From contig JAHLWP010000009.1 of NCBI GenBank assembly GCA_019057865.1, forward strand, positions 1 through 64,000: a stretch of DNA of 64,000 nucleotides, written 5' to 3'. The notes under the pieces are model-generated. The model was not told the origin of the DNA. It did not search any database and saw nothing but the letters and a program-made list of their open reading frames with translations. This DNA comes from Promethearchaeota archaeon. GTDB lineage: Archaea > Asgardarchaeota > Lokiarchaeia > Sigyniarchaeales > SOKP01. The position numbers and the translations under genes were made by a program. The stretch's first letter is position 1, and each line of letters opens with the position of its first letter. Below, piece by piece: positions 28,531-37,629 of this stretch.

Positions 28531-29124
28531 CTAAGTTATATTTTCATATCCTATATTGCAGCTTTTACAATAATAAATTAATTTCCCGCGGGGAACAGTA
28601 ATTGAGCGTAACATATTATCACATCGAGGGCAATATATTATAGTCCCCTTCTGAATAATAGTTTCTTTATCAATAGTTATGGTTTCTTTATCAATGTTTG
28701 ATTTCAGAATCATTTTTTTCTCTTTAATTCTCAAATCAAATGTAATTTTACAGTCAGGATAACCACTACAACCATAAAATAAGCCATATTTTCCTTTTCG
28801 TTCTCTCATAATTCTACCACACTTAGGACAAGAGATATTAGTAGGATCCTCGAAGTTATATGAAAAATTACATTTAGGATAGCCATTACAACCGAGGAAA
28901 ATGCCGAATTTTCCCTTATAAATTGCTAAGTTTTTTCCACATTTAGGGCAAACAGAAGGTATACTTGCTCGAGTAGTAGTTATTTTTCCTGATATATCTT
29001 GAGTATATTTACATTTAGGATATCCAGTACAGTCCAAGTAAGTCCCATAATCTCCATGACGGATTTTTAATGGTTTTCCACATTTTGGACATTTTTTTGG
29101 TGCTTTAAAATCAGAATTTTTCAT
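28531..29124 (-). CDS. Stand-alone topoisomerase IA-type C4 zinc-finger protein
   Basis: Four CPxC units: CPKCGKPLKIRHGDYGTYLDCTGYPKCKYTQD, CPKCGKNLAIYKGKFGIFLGCNGYPKCNF, CPKCGRIMRERKGKYGLFYGCSGYPDCKI, CPRCDNMLRS...CKSC; no topoisomerase catalytic domain. Confidence 0.8.
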   Translation of the reverse strand: MKNSDFKAPKKCPKCGKPLKIRHGDYGTYLDCTGYPKCKYTQDISGKITTTRASIPSVCPKCGKNLAIYKGKFGIFLGCNGYPKCNFSYNFEDPTNISCPKCGRIMRERKGKYGLFYGCSGYPDCKITFDLRIKEKKMILKSNIDKETITIDKETIIQKGTIIYCPRCDNMLRSITVPRGKLIYYCKSCNIGYENIT

Positions 29125-29240
29125 AGTAAATGGTTTATCTAAGAAGTATATAATTATATAAGTTATTTTTATTCTTATCTTTCTAATTTTGACTAAATAA
29201 TGTATTAATGAATAATATTTCTGAGCTTGAAAAAATTATT

Positions 29241-29624
29241 TTATTCAACGTATGCAGCATCTTTTACTCCTGGAGGGCCTCGCCTATTATTAAAAGTGCG
29301 AAATGTGAGAGTTGAACTAGCTTCACTTCTTACCAATTTGCATAAAATAAATTCCTCTCCTACTTTTGACAAAATAATTATCCCTTCATTACCTTCTATG
29401 AGAATTTGTTTCAAATCTCCACGAATAAACTCTTTTACAGCATGCTCGGACATAGTTAATATCGCTGCAATCATTGCACTTACTAATTCCTCATTTGTAT
29501 TATGTGCAAGCATAAAACATATAGGTAAACCTTGAACTGAAATGATTGCTGCACCTTGGATATCGGGATTGACTTCCAATAACTTTTCCAACATAATACG
29601 AAGATTTTCATCAGTATATTCCAT
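29241..29624 (-). CDS. Roadblock/LC7 domain protein
   Basis: LRIMLEKLLEVNPDIQGAAIISVQGLPICFMLAHNTNEELVSAMIAAILTMSEHAVKEFIRGDLKQILIEGNEGIIILSKVGEEFILCKLV. Start taken at Met4 of the track ORF. Confidence 0.88.
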   Translation of the reverse strand: MEYTDENLRIMLEKLLEVNPDIQGAAIISVQGLPICFMLAHNTNEELVSAMIAAILTMSEHAVKEFIRGDLKQILIEGNEGIIILSKVGEEFILCKLVRSEASSTLTFRTFNNRRGPPGVKDAAYVE

Positions 29625-29675
29625 AGAAGCCACGTTTCTTGTTATTTAAATTTAATTTTTCTATCTGCAAATCGT

Positions 29676-30071
29676 TTACCGATGAAACTCATCCTCATCA
29701 TTATCATAGTCAAAATCTCCTAACTTAGCAATTTTCTCGCAAGTGCGTTTACAATCCAAAAGTATTAATCCTAATCTAACATCTCTAGTAGAAACTGTTA
29801 ATATAGCATTGTGGCCAGCTTGCATGACTAATAGATAACCATCTGATCCTTTTATGTATAAATGGTCAAAATCACCTTGGTTCATCTCGTTAACGGATTC
29901 CTTGGCTAAGGAGTGCATCGAAGTAGTCATGGCAGCAATTCTTGTCTCATCGACTCCTTGAGGTAGAGCTGATGCAATGAGTAAACCCTCTGTAGACACA
30001 ACTCTTGTTTCTAATGTATGCTTATCTTTCTCGAGTTCAATTAAGACTTTTAAGATATCATCCCATTTCAT
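29676..30071 (-). CDS. Roadblock/LC7 domain protein
   Basis: VVSTEGLLIASALPQGVDETRIAAMTTSMHSLAKESVNEMNQGDFDHLYIKGSDGYLLVMQAGHNAILTVSTR. Confidence 0.88.
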   Translation of the reverse strand: MKWDDILKVLIELEKDKHTLETRVVSTEGLLIASALPQGVDETRIAAMTTSMHSLAKESVNEMNQGDFDHLYIKGSDGYLLVMQAGHNAILTVSTRDVRLGLILLDCKRTCEKIAKLGDFDYDNDEDEFHR

Positions 30072-30185
30072 AATTCTCCAATCAACACGAAAACTAAAAG
30101 TTAGAATCGCTTAATTACTAATTAAAAAATATTACAATTTATTTCTTTAGAATTTTTTCTCAAATTCGTATTTGTTAGATCTTCT

Positions 30186-30701
30186 CTAAATAATCATCTT
30201 TCCACATAAACTACAAAACTTTTGCTTTTTTGCGAGTTTACTGCCACAAAACTTACAATATAATTCATACTCTGGTTCTTCTTCTATAATAACTTCTTGT
30301 ACTTTTTGTTTGGCACTACTTGCGGTACCTGGAGAGCTAGGTGAAATAGTGGGAAATGGAGTTAGAAATCCATTGTCGTTTTGATCTTTACTACCAAAAA
30401 GCTTACACGAAATAGCATTTTCTCCTGCTTTTGACAAAATAATACTTCCCTCATTACCTTCTATGAGAATTCGCTTTAAATCTCCACGAGCAAGTTCTTT
30501 TAAAGCTGCTCTTTTTGCTAATGAAAAAAGCGTGGCAGTCATAGCAGCAACTCTTTTCTCATAGACTCCTTGGGGAAGAGTAGAAGTGATAGGTAACCCC
30601 TCCATGGACACAATTGCCACAGCTTCCACCTCTGAAATAGAACCAAATTTTTTTTTTTTTCTTTTTGCTTTATCAGCAGCATAAGGGTCCATATAAGGCA
30701 C
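30186..30701 (-). CDS. Roadblock/LC7 domain protein with C-terminal zinc ribbon
   Basis: AVAIVSMEGLPITSTLPQGVYEKRVAAMTATLFSLAKRAALKELARGDLKRILIEGNEGSIILSKAGENAISCKLF ... LYCKFCGSKLAKKQKFCSLCGKMII. Confidence 0.88.
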   Translation of the reverse strand: MPYMDPYAADKAKRKKKKFGSISEVEAVAIVSMEGLPITSTLPQGVYEKRVAAMTATLFSLAKRAALKELARGDLKRILIEGNEGSIILSKAGENAISCKLFGSKDQNDNGFLTPFPTISPSSPGTASSAKQKVQEVIIEEEPEYELYCKFCGSKLAKKQKFCSLCGKMII

Positions 30702-30958
30702 GATTCTTACTAATTAGTTTTTTTTAGTATGGGTTATAAAAAAATGCTTGTCATTTGATAACATTGGTAGTGTTATTTAATAATCAAGTAAAGAACTTAT
30801 TTATACGTTTTTGTAAATGTTAAAAAAATAAAAAATAGAATCATTGAACATGAATATAAGATATTCTCCATCCTTTCCTCCTTTTTTAATAAGAACACCA
30901 TTTAATTTTTTAATTTACATATAAGTAAAATTTAAACCTCAAGAGATTATATAAACAT

Positions 30959-31603
30959 TCACATAAATCCAAAATTGTCATAATTTTGCGTTCGTCTCGC
31001 ACATTCGGAAAAGCTGCGATATACATCTTTTCTTTTATCGTATAATGCACATGTTTTATAAATAATGGGATTCCGAATATATAATTCATGATCTGGTTCA
31101 AACCATAGTTTTTCATCTTTTAAGACATGTTTGAAATCTTCCTTTCCAATTACATCCTTTAAATCTTGCTTATTTAGCATTACTATGAGAGGAATTTCTT
31201 TGATTAATTTTCCTCTTGCTGTATCTTTTAGTTCCTTTAATGACTCAATATTATCTTCAAATAGATATGTTTGGGAATCAACTGTAAAAATTACACCATC
31301 TGTTCCCTCAAATATCTTCTTTCTTAATGGAGAAAATCTTTTTTGACCTGCAACGGTGTACACATGGAAGGTTATATTTCTTTTACCTTTTTGGTTGGTT
31401 GATTGAAAGGTTCCTCGATCAAAATATAAAGTAGCACCGCTTGCCATAGAAATTTTAGTTAAATCACCTATAGGCACTATATCTTTTTCGCTTTCTTTTG
31501 TTAGTCTATAAAGTGTGTCAACTATTGTCGTCTTTCCCGATGCTGCCATACCCCAATAGAGAATCTTTATATAAGCTTTATTATTTGCTGTAAGTCGAAC
31601 TAT
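30959..31603 (-). CDS. Ras-superfamily small GTPase (MglA/Arf-like)
   Basis: G1 YWGMAASGKTT, G3 YTVAGQKRFSPLRK, G4 MLNKQD, G5-like TCAL. Start proposed at ATA 31603, 6 nt after GGTG; the track GTG (31612) lies inside the GGTG. Confidence 0.85.
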   Translation of the reverse strand: MVRLTANNKAYIKILYWGMAASGKTTIVDTLYRLTKESEKDIVPIGDLTKISMASGATLYFDRGTFQSTNQKGKRNITFHVYTVAGQKRFSPLRKKIFEGTDGVIFTVDSQTYLFEDNIESLKELKDTARGKLIKEIPLIVMLNKQDLKDVIGKEDFKHVLKDEKLWFEPDHELYIRNPIIYKTCALYDKRKDVYRSFSECARRTQNYDNFGFM

Positions 31604-31730
31604 TGAAGACACCCTTTAAAAGGTCGGTTTTGTAAGATTTTATTCTGGATAATATAATAATAATTACTTCTTGAAATTTTAAGTTTTTGGCAAATTTTCT
31701 TATTATTTAGATTTCTATTTTTTTGAGCAA

Positions 31731-32513
31731 TCATGATTCTTTTTGACAGCTTGGACAATAAAATCCATGTCTTCCAGAAAGTTCAAAACGTTCGATTTCA
31801 GTATTACAGATTGGACATTGTTCCTCTTTCTTGCGGTGGGGTATTAGAAAGCTGTTCGGATAGATACTTAAATCACCTTGTTTTTCTATTCCAAACTTTA
31901 AAACTCCTTTAATATTATCATATAACTCTTTTATTTTACTTTCATTTAAAGAATCAATTTTAGTTTTGGGATGTAATTTTGTTCTGAATAAAATTTCATC
32001 AGAATAAATATTGCCAATACCAGCAACCAAGCTTTGATTTAATAAAGCATTTTTAAGGATAGCAGTTCTTCGGTTAGTGGCTTCTTTAAATTCTTCAAGG
32101 CTCATTTTAAATGCATCTGGTCCTAATTTTTTCTTTGCGATAAATTCCTGAATTGAATCAACGATATCTAATTTTCCAAACATTCTACGAGATATATAAG
32201 CTAAATTAAAGCCATTCTTGAATTGAAATATGACTTTACAGAATTTAGGATCATCCTCTTTTTTATTATAATATTCTAATTCTCCAGTCATGCCAAAATG
32301 CAACACAAGATATTTTGGCTTGAGATGAACAAGAACATATTTACCATGTCTCGTGGATGATTCGAATTGTTTATCTTTTACTGATTTTATTAGATAAGAA
32401 TCATCGACATTTAAAACTCTAGTATCAATTATTTTAACTTCTTTAATCACTTGCTTTAAAGATGTTTTATCTAAATACCGTTTATAAGTTTCCACTTCTG
32501 GAAGTTCTGGCAT
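31731..32513 (-). CDS. mutM: Formamidopyrimidine-DNA glycosylase (Fpg/MutM family)
   Basis: MPELPEVETYKRYL, NQSLVAGIGNIYSDEILF, C-terminal zinc finger CPICNTEIERFELSGRHGFYCPSCQ. Confidence 0.92.
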   Translation of the reverse strand: MPELPEVETYKRYLDKTSLKQVIKEVKIIDTRVLNVDDSYLIKSVKDKQFESSTRHGKYVLVHLKPKYLVLHFGMTGELEYYNKKEDDPKFCKVIFQFKNGFNLAYISRRMFGKLDIVDSIQEFIAKKKLGPDAFKMSLEEFKEATNRRTAILKNALLNQSLVAGIGNIYSDEILFRTKLHPKTKIDSLNESKIKELYDNIKGVLKFGIEKQGDLSIYPNSFLIPHRKKEEQCPICNTEIERFELSGRHGFYCPSCQKES

Positions 32514-32606
32514 GATTACACAAATTAATAATCAATTGATTTTAAATTTAAGGCTCTATATTTTTATGCTATAGTGGTAATATTAGAAGGTATAATCTTT
32601 GGATTT

Positions 32607-33047
32607 TTAAATATAATCATCAATGAACATCATTTTTACTTCAGATGATAATTTCTCTATGTTATTTAGAATTTCTTTTTCCTTCTTCATGCATAATGGA
32701 ATATTAAGAACTATTGCAACTGCTAATGAATAAGAATCTGCAAGAGAAATTGGAAAATTGCATTTTAACCGAAAGGCATCATCTCTTAAGATACTTTCGG
32801 AACAGATAATGAAATCTTTTAAAAAATCAGATACAATCTTTTTTGCTTCTTGATACCCATTTCGCCTGCAAAAGATGTATTTGAGTTCAGTATCAGTTAT
32901 TGGACTGATATAATATCTTTCGAATTGTGGATTTTCTAAGAAATGTTTAGAAAATATTTTTCCCAATTCTGAATTTTCAAGTAATTCAACTAAAACTCCA
33001 GTATCAATAATAATTGATGTTTCAGGTAAATCTTTTTTCGCGCTCAT
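32607..33047 (-). CDS. PIN-domain toxin (VapC-like)
   Basis: SIIIDTGVLVELLENS...FPISLADSYSLAVAIVLNIPLCMKKEKEI. Confidence 0.85.
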   Translation of the reverse strand: MSAKKDLPETSIIIDTGVLVELLENSELGKIFSKHFLENPQFERYYISPITDTELKYIFCRRNGYQEAKKIVSDFLKDFIICSESILRDDAFRLKCNFPISLADSYSLAVAIVLNIPLCMKKEKEILNNIEKLSSEVKMMFIDDYI

Positions 33048-33285
33048 AGTTTTTCTCTCTTAATTCTTTAAGTAAATCTTTTCCTTCATTAGGTTTAAGG
33101 ATACCTTGATATTTTTTAAGATTTTTCAAGAATTCTTCTCTATTAAATTCTATTTTTTCTTCTTTTAATAAGAACTTAATAGCCTCATCGTAAGTCACTC
33201 TTCGCCCCCAATCCTTTTCAAGTTGATTCATAATCATAAATAATTTCTTCTTTGTTTCTTCAGAAATTTGAATTGTTGTAGGCAT
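33022..33285 (-). CDS. VapB-like antitoxin
   Basis: MPTTIQISEETKKKLFMIMNQLEKDWGRRVTYDEAIKFLL. Confidence 0.8.
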   Translation of the reverse strand: MPTTIQISEETKKKLFMIMNQLEKDWGRRVTYDEAIKFLLKEEKIEFNREEFLKNLKKYQGILKPNEGKDLLKELREKNYEREKRFT

Positions 33286-33386
33286 ATTTAATTTTTCTAT
33301 AATTATTATAATTATTATAGTAATTATAATTTATATATTATACTATTTTACTTTTGAAAAAAAGGAGTTTAATCACACTAAGAAAG

Positions 33387-33995
33387 TTAATTATTCAGAA
33401 ATACCATCAGACTAAGAACGAAGTAGTATAGTTGAAAGGGAGTGACCATTATTCTTTCAATTATCCCCCTATCCTTACCTGCGGCAAATATACCCGAGAT
33501 AATTACGCCAATTAATGAAGCAATAGCTGAAATAAGTGAAAATGTAGCAAAACCACTCCATATGGATACGAACTGTAATCGAATCCAAAGTGCCACCATC
33601 CCAGCAATAGTTAATAATCCCATTACGACTACAAGGATTATATGCATTTTTCCTCTAAGAGTTGTGAATTCACCTCCTTCATCAAGAGGAAAGAAAAGAG
33701 CAACCATTATTCCCAAAATGGAACTAATCAGAAGAACAATTGGTCCAACAATGGAACCTCCCCCATCATTGATACCTTCATGTAATCCAATGAAAAATAC
33801 AAACAATAAAAAGCTTTCTGTAATCACGAATGATTGTGCTAAGCGTTTATTAGGAGCACCAACTGCAAACAGTGAACTTATATCATCTCGAATATGATTA
33901 TAATCCGAATCTAAGTTTCCACAAATAATCCACATCGCAGTATATATGATGGGACTAAGCATTCCACAAACTGCTAAAATCTGAAGTATTGTCAT
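33387..33995 (-). CDS. DUF998-like membrane protein
   Basis: Six or so hydrophobic segments; HIRDDISSLFAVGAPNKRLAQ. Confidence 0.65.
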   Translation of the reverse strand: MTILQILAVCGMLSPIIYTAMWIICGNLDSDYNHIRDDISSLFAVGAPNKRLAQSFVITESFLLFVFFIGLHEGINDGGGSIVGPIVLLISSILGIMVALFFPLDEGGEFTTLRGKMHIILVVVMGLLTIAGMVALWIRLQFVSIWSGFATFSLISAIASLIGVIISGIFAAGKDRGIIERIMVTPFQLYYFVLSLMVFLNN

Positions 33996-34083
33996 AATTA
34001 TTAATAATAGTTATTAATAATACTAAAATATTATATAATTTTGATGAGAAAAATCGTACATATGAATAATTGAGGAGACTAAA

Positions 34084-34746
34084 ATGGAAAAGAAGAAAAT
34101 TATAGGGATTGTTAGTTTAGGAATTGGAATAGGTTTGTTTATATTTTCTATTATTTCTGCTTGGATACTTACACCAGAATTTATGAAGTTAGGCGAAGAT
34201 TATTGGCCAACTGTTGGAACACCTGGTAAAATTTTCGGTTATTTCTGGGCACTATCATTTCCAATAGGTAGTATTTTAATTTTTCTGGGGATTTTAACAA
34301 GAATAAATGTTGAATCAAAGCGAATTATGATTTACTTGGTGAGTCTATTAGTATTAATTTTCATTATAATCAATATAGATATATACAGATCTTCTCTATT
34401 TTTTGGAATTGGGGGGATTCTGATTGAAATATTTTTGATTATGATTTTATGGTATTGGGGGAAGAATAGAGTGTTTCTTGAGAAGGAAGAAAAAATTATT
34501 GGGGATCTGCGAATAATTGGATATTTATTTTTGGCTCTAGCAACATGGTTCATGTGTGGTCTTGGAGCCATGGTCATGTTTGCTACGAATGCGGACAATA
34601 TAGCCCTTTTTGTTGCCAGTACAGAAACTCAAAAAAACATGATTAGTATTCAATATAAAATAATGATATGCCTAATTATTGGGTGGTTTTTTATCTCCTT
34701 TAGTTATTTGAAATCAAACCTTATAACTAAAAAGAGAAAAGAATAA
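34084..34746 (+). CDS. Multi-pass membrane protein of unknown function
   Basis: Several hydrophobic segments; GGAG-type SD upstream. Confidence 0.55.
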   Translation: MEKKKIIGIVSLGIGIGLFIFSIISAWILTPEFMKLGEDYWPTVGTPGKIFGYFWALSFPIGSILIFLGILTRINVESKRIMIYLVSLLVLIFIIINIDIYRSSLFFGIGGILIEIFLIMILWYWGKNRVFLEKEEKIIGDLRIIGYLFLALATWFMCGLGAMVMFATNADNIALFVASTETQKNMISIQYKIMICLIIGWFFISFSYLKSNLITKKRKE

Positions 34747-34844
34747 ACTAAAATTCAACATATTTACTTACTCGTTTATTTTTTATATCTTTATTTTTTC
34801 AATCTTATGCATATTACAAATGGTAGCATATTAATCTTGTAAAG

Positions 34845-35645
34845 TTACTTATCTAATTTCTTAAGTTTTTTAATAATTTTTTTTTTGATTTTTTCATATG
34901 AGGGTGGAGGGCCTGTTCTTATTTGTTGGTCATCAATGTATAAAGCGTCTAAAATCCCCCATTCTAACAGCTTTTCTCGTTCAAATGTATCAATTTCTCG
35001 ATAAATAACTTTATCTCCTAATTCACTTGCGGCCCTTTTAGCTCTCTCTCTTATTAAATTTTGTGCGGGACACCATCCGTTTAGAAAAGAAGTTATTAAA
35101 ACTTTACCAGGTATTGGTTGAGGTTGCTTTTTTTCTTTTATCCACTTAGGAGGAATCGCATCATCGGTAAACGGTTTCCATAGCAATGTTGCAATCCCAT
35201 CTTTATCTATTCTTGAATAACCATTCTTTTTAAACCACGAAGCTTTCATCCAAAATGGAAGAGAAACGCCCCACGCAACCATTCCCTTAGCACCTCTCTT
35301 TTTAACATCATCTTCAGCAGCTTGAAGTAAAGCCTTACCAAAACCCATTTTTTGAAAATTCCCTCGTCCTTCCTGATATCCATGAACCCAGATACAATTT
35401 ATGAAATAGAGATCAACTCCTTCAGCATTAGAATATTCTATTGGGATATACTGAATCATTCCACCAGCCACTCCTTTATCATCAACGGCAAGTTTAACTC
35501 CAAGCCCTTTATCCTTCATCTTATTAAACCATACCTGTTTATGATTTCCTGCTTCTTGTATCTCATCTGACCATTCTTCAAGACACATAAAATACTCTTG
35601 TAGATATTTATCCTCAAGATCTATAATCTTCATATCTATTACCAT
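34845..35645 (-). CDS. GNAT acetyltransferase with YoaP-like C-terminal domain
   Basis: MGFGKALLQAAEDDVKKRGAKGMVAWGV...WFKKNGYSRID; KVLITSFLNGWCPAQNLIRERA. Confidence 0.75.
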   Translation of the reverse strand: MVIDMKIIDLEDKYLQEYFMCLEEWSDEIQEAGNHKQVWFNKMKDKGLGVKLAVDDKGVAGGMIQYIPIEYSNAEGVDLYFINCIWVHGYQEGRGNFQKMGFGKALLQAAEDDVKKRGAKGMVAWGVSLPFWMKASWFKKNGYSRIDKDGIATLLWKPFTDDAIPPKWIKEKKQPQPIPGKVLITSFLNGWCPAQNLIRERAKRAASELGDKVIYREIDTFEREKLLEWGILDALYIDDQQIRTGPPPSYEKIKKKIIKKLKKLDK

Positions 35646-35704
35646 TCGATACTTTTACACTAAATTTATGGGAATTAAATTAAATTGTCTTAATAAAAAA
35701 GTGG

Positions 35705-36658
35705 TTACTCTTTTAGAGTTATTACTACTTTTCCTTTAGGATGACCTTCTTCATAGTATCTATGAGCCTCGGCAATCTGACTCAATGGATAAACTTTATC
35801 AATAGTTGATTTAATCTTTCCAGCTTCAATGAGATCTCTGAGATAATCAAGTTTTTCAGCAACAACATTACCCATGTACCCTCTTACTTTTTTGTTCAAC
35901 ATATATTTAAAAAACACCGACTCTGGATCAACTGTAACAAAAATCCCATTCTTAGTTAACGAGTTTTTACATTTTGAGTATGAAGTTACTTTTCGACCCA
36001 CCGCATCAAATATAATATCGTAATTTTGTCCATTTTTAGTGAAATCATCTTTAGTATAATCAATCACAGCATTTGCTCCGAGAGATTTTACCATACTTAC
36101 AGCACTTGTACTACATACGCCTGTTACTTCAGTTGTAAATGTCCTCGCAATTTGTACAGCATAAGTGCCTATTCCTCCAGATGCGCCAAAGATAAGCACT
36201 CTTTGCCCCTCTTTAATAGTAACTGCATCTCTAAGCCCAGTCAAAGCTGTGCCACATGTATCAGGTACCGCCGCAGCTTCTATATGGCTCATATTAGCGG
36301 GTTTTATTGCGGCCAACTTTTCAGGAACGCAAACATATTCGGCATTTGCACCAGGGCTTCTAAGACATACATAAATAAGATCACCTTTTTTAAATTTTGT
36401 TATCTTTTTTCCTACGGATTCAACCTCTCCAGATACATCAAACCCTAAAATTTTATGTTTTGGTTTTTTAAATCCCGCCATTAATTTTGTCATTCCAAAT
36501 AACAGCGTAGCACCACTCCGAAAAATTATATCAAGGGCGTTTACTGAAGTTGCCAACACCTTAACAAGCATTTCATCATCCTTAGGTGTAGGTTTTTCTA
36601 CTTCTTTTAATTCAAGAACGTCCGGTGAACCGAATTCTTCATATACAATCGCTTTCAT
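35705..36658 (-). CDS. NAD(P)-dependent alcohol dehydrogenase/quinone oxidoreductase-like (MDR family)
   Basis: GFDVSGEVESVGKKITKFKKGDLIYV, GQRVLIFGASGGIGTYAVQIAR. Confidence 0.9.
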   Translation of the reverse strand: MKAIVYEEFGSPDVLELKEVEKPTPKDDEMLVKVLATSVNALDIIFRSGATLLFGMTKLMAGFKKPKHKILGFDVSGEVESVGKKITKFKKGDLIYVCLRSPGANAEYVCVPEKLAAIKPANMSHIEAAAVPDTCGTALTGLRDAVTIKEGQRVLIFGASGGIGTYAVQIARTFTTEVTGVCSTSAVSMVKSLGANAVIDYTKDDFTKNGQNYDIIFDAVGRKVTSYSKCKNSLTKNGIFVTVDPESVFFKYMLNKKVRGYMGNVVAEKLDYLRDLIEAGKIKSTIDKVYPLSQIAEAHRYYEEGHPKGKVVITLKE

Positions 36659-36840
36659 AATATTTTACTTATAAGTTAGCATTTTATATATATTAATCAG
36701 AATTTCCAATCATTAAACTTGAAGTCTTTTTTTAAAGAAAGAGAGTTGATTCTCCTGATGATTTTAAAAAGATAATTAATAGTTAAAGTTAAATATTCTA
36801 TAGAATTATTTTTATTATAACTCTATAGAAATAAAATGAT

Positions 36841-37113
36841 ATGACTACAACAATCCAAATTGATGATGAAACCAAGAAAAAATTATTCAGGATCAAACTA
36901 AGATTAGAAGAACAAAAGGGGCAAGCTATAACATATAACGATCTCATTGCATATCTAATAGAAAGCCAACCATCGAACCTGATTAGAAAATCAAATTTAC
37001 GGGAATTCAGAAGCTTGAAAGGAATATTACCAAAATCCGCAAAGAAGACTTATTTAGACGAAAAAAGAAAAGATTTGAACGAAGAAGAAAAACTTGCCCC
37101 CATTAAAGAATAA
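36841..37113 (+). CDS. VapB-like antitoxin
   Basis: MTTTIQIDDETKKKLFRIKLRLEEQKGQAITYNDLIAYLI. Confidence 0.8.
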   Translation: MTTTIQIDDETKKKLFRIKLRLEEQKGQAITYNDLIAYLIESQPSNLIRKSNLREFRSLKGILPKSAKKTYLDEKRKDLNEEEKLAPIKE

Positions 37114-37127
37114 ACAGAAGTGATTCA

Positions 37128-37574
37128 ATGAGTACTAAACAAATCTTAATTGATACCCCTAATCTTGTTTTAGACACAAGTGTTTTGCTTGGTTATTTCA
37201 TGAGTGAGGCACGAAATATTAATTCTTTATTAGAGGCGTATGTTTTTACCCAAGAATCAAAGATTATACTATATGGACATAATTTAATTAAATTAGAAAT
37301 TTTCTATATAACTTGTCGCGAAAAAGGTATAACTGAAGCTGAGATGGTTTTAAAAAAGACAGAAGGTATAATGAACACTATAAGTGACACATGGTTGTTC
37401 AAAAAGGCAGCTAATATTAAATGTAGATATCCCATCGCCATCTCGGATTGCTACTCAATTTCCTTAGCAATCCTACAAGAGTGTCCTGTGTTTTTCCTTC
37501 CAGAAGTAGAACTTTCAAGAGAAATCGTAGACGAAATAAACAGAGAATATAATGCGAAAATTCAAATAGTGTGA
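37128..37574 (+). CDS. PIN-domain toxin (VapC-like)
   Basis: NLVLDTSVLLGYFMSE...YPIAISDCYSISLAILQECPVFF. Confidence 0.85.
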   Translation: MSTKQILIDTPNLVLDTSVLLGYFMSEARNINSLLEAYVFTQESKIILYGHNLIKLEIFYITCREKGITEAEMVLKKTEGIMNTISDTWLFKKAANIKCRYPIAISDCYSISLAILQECPVFFLPEVELSREIVDEINREYNAKIQIV

Positions 37575-37629
37575 ATGCAACAAAACCAAAATCTCCTTTT
37601 AATACCCTCTGAATAAGTAATTATTAAAT

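Noticed and set aside
36026-36448. Plus-strand ORF over the alcohol dehydrogenase gene
   Set aside because: Antisense to a clear MDR-family gene.
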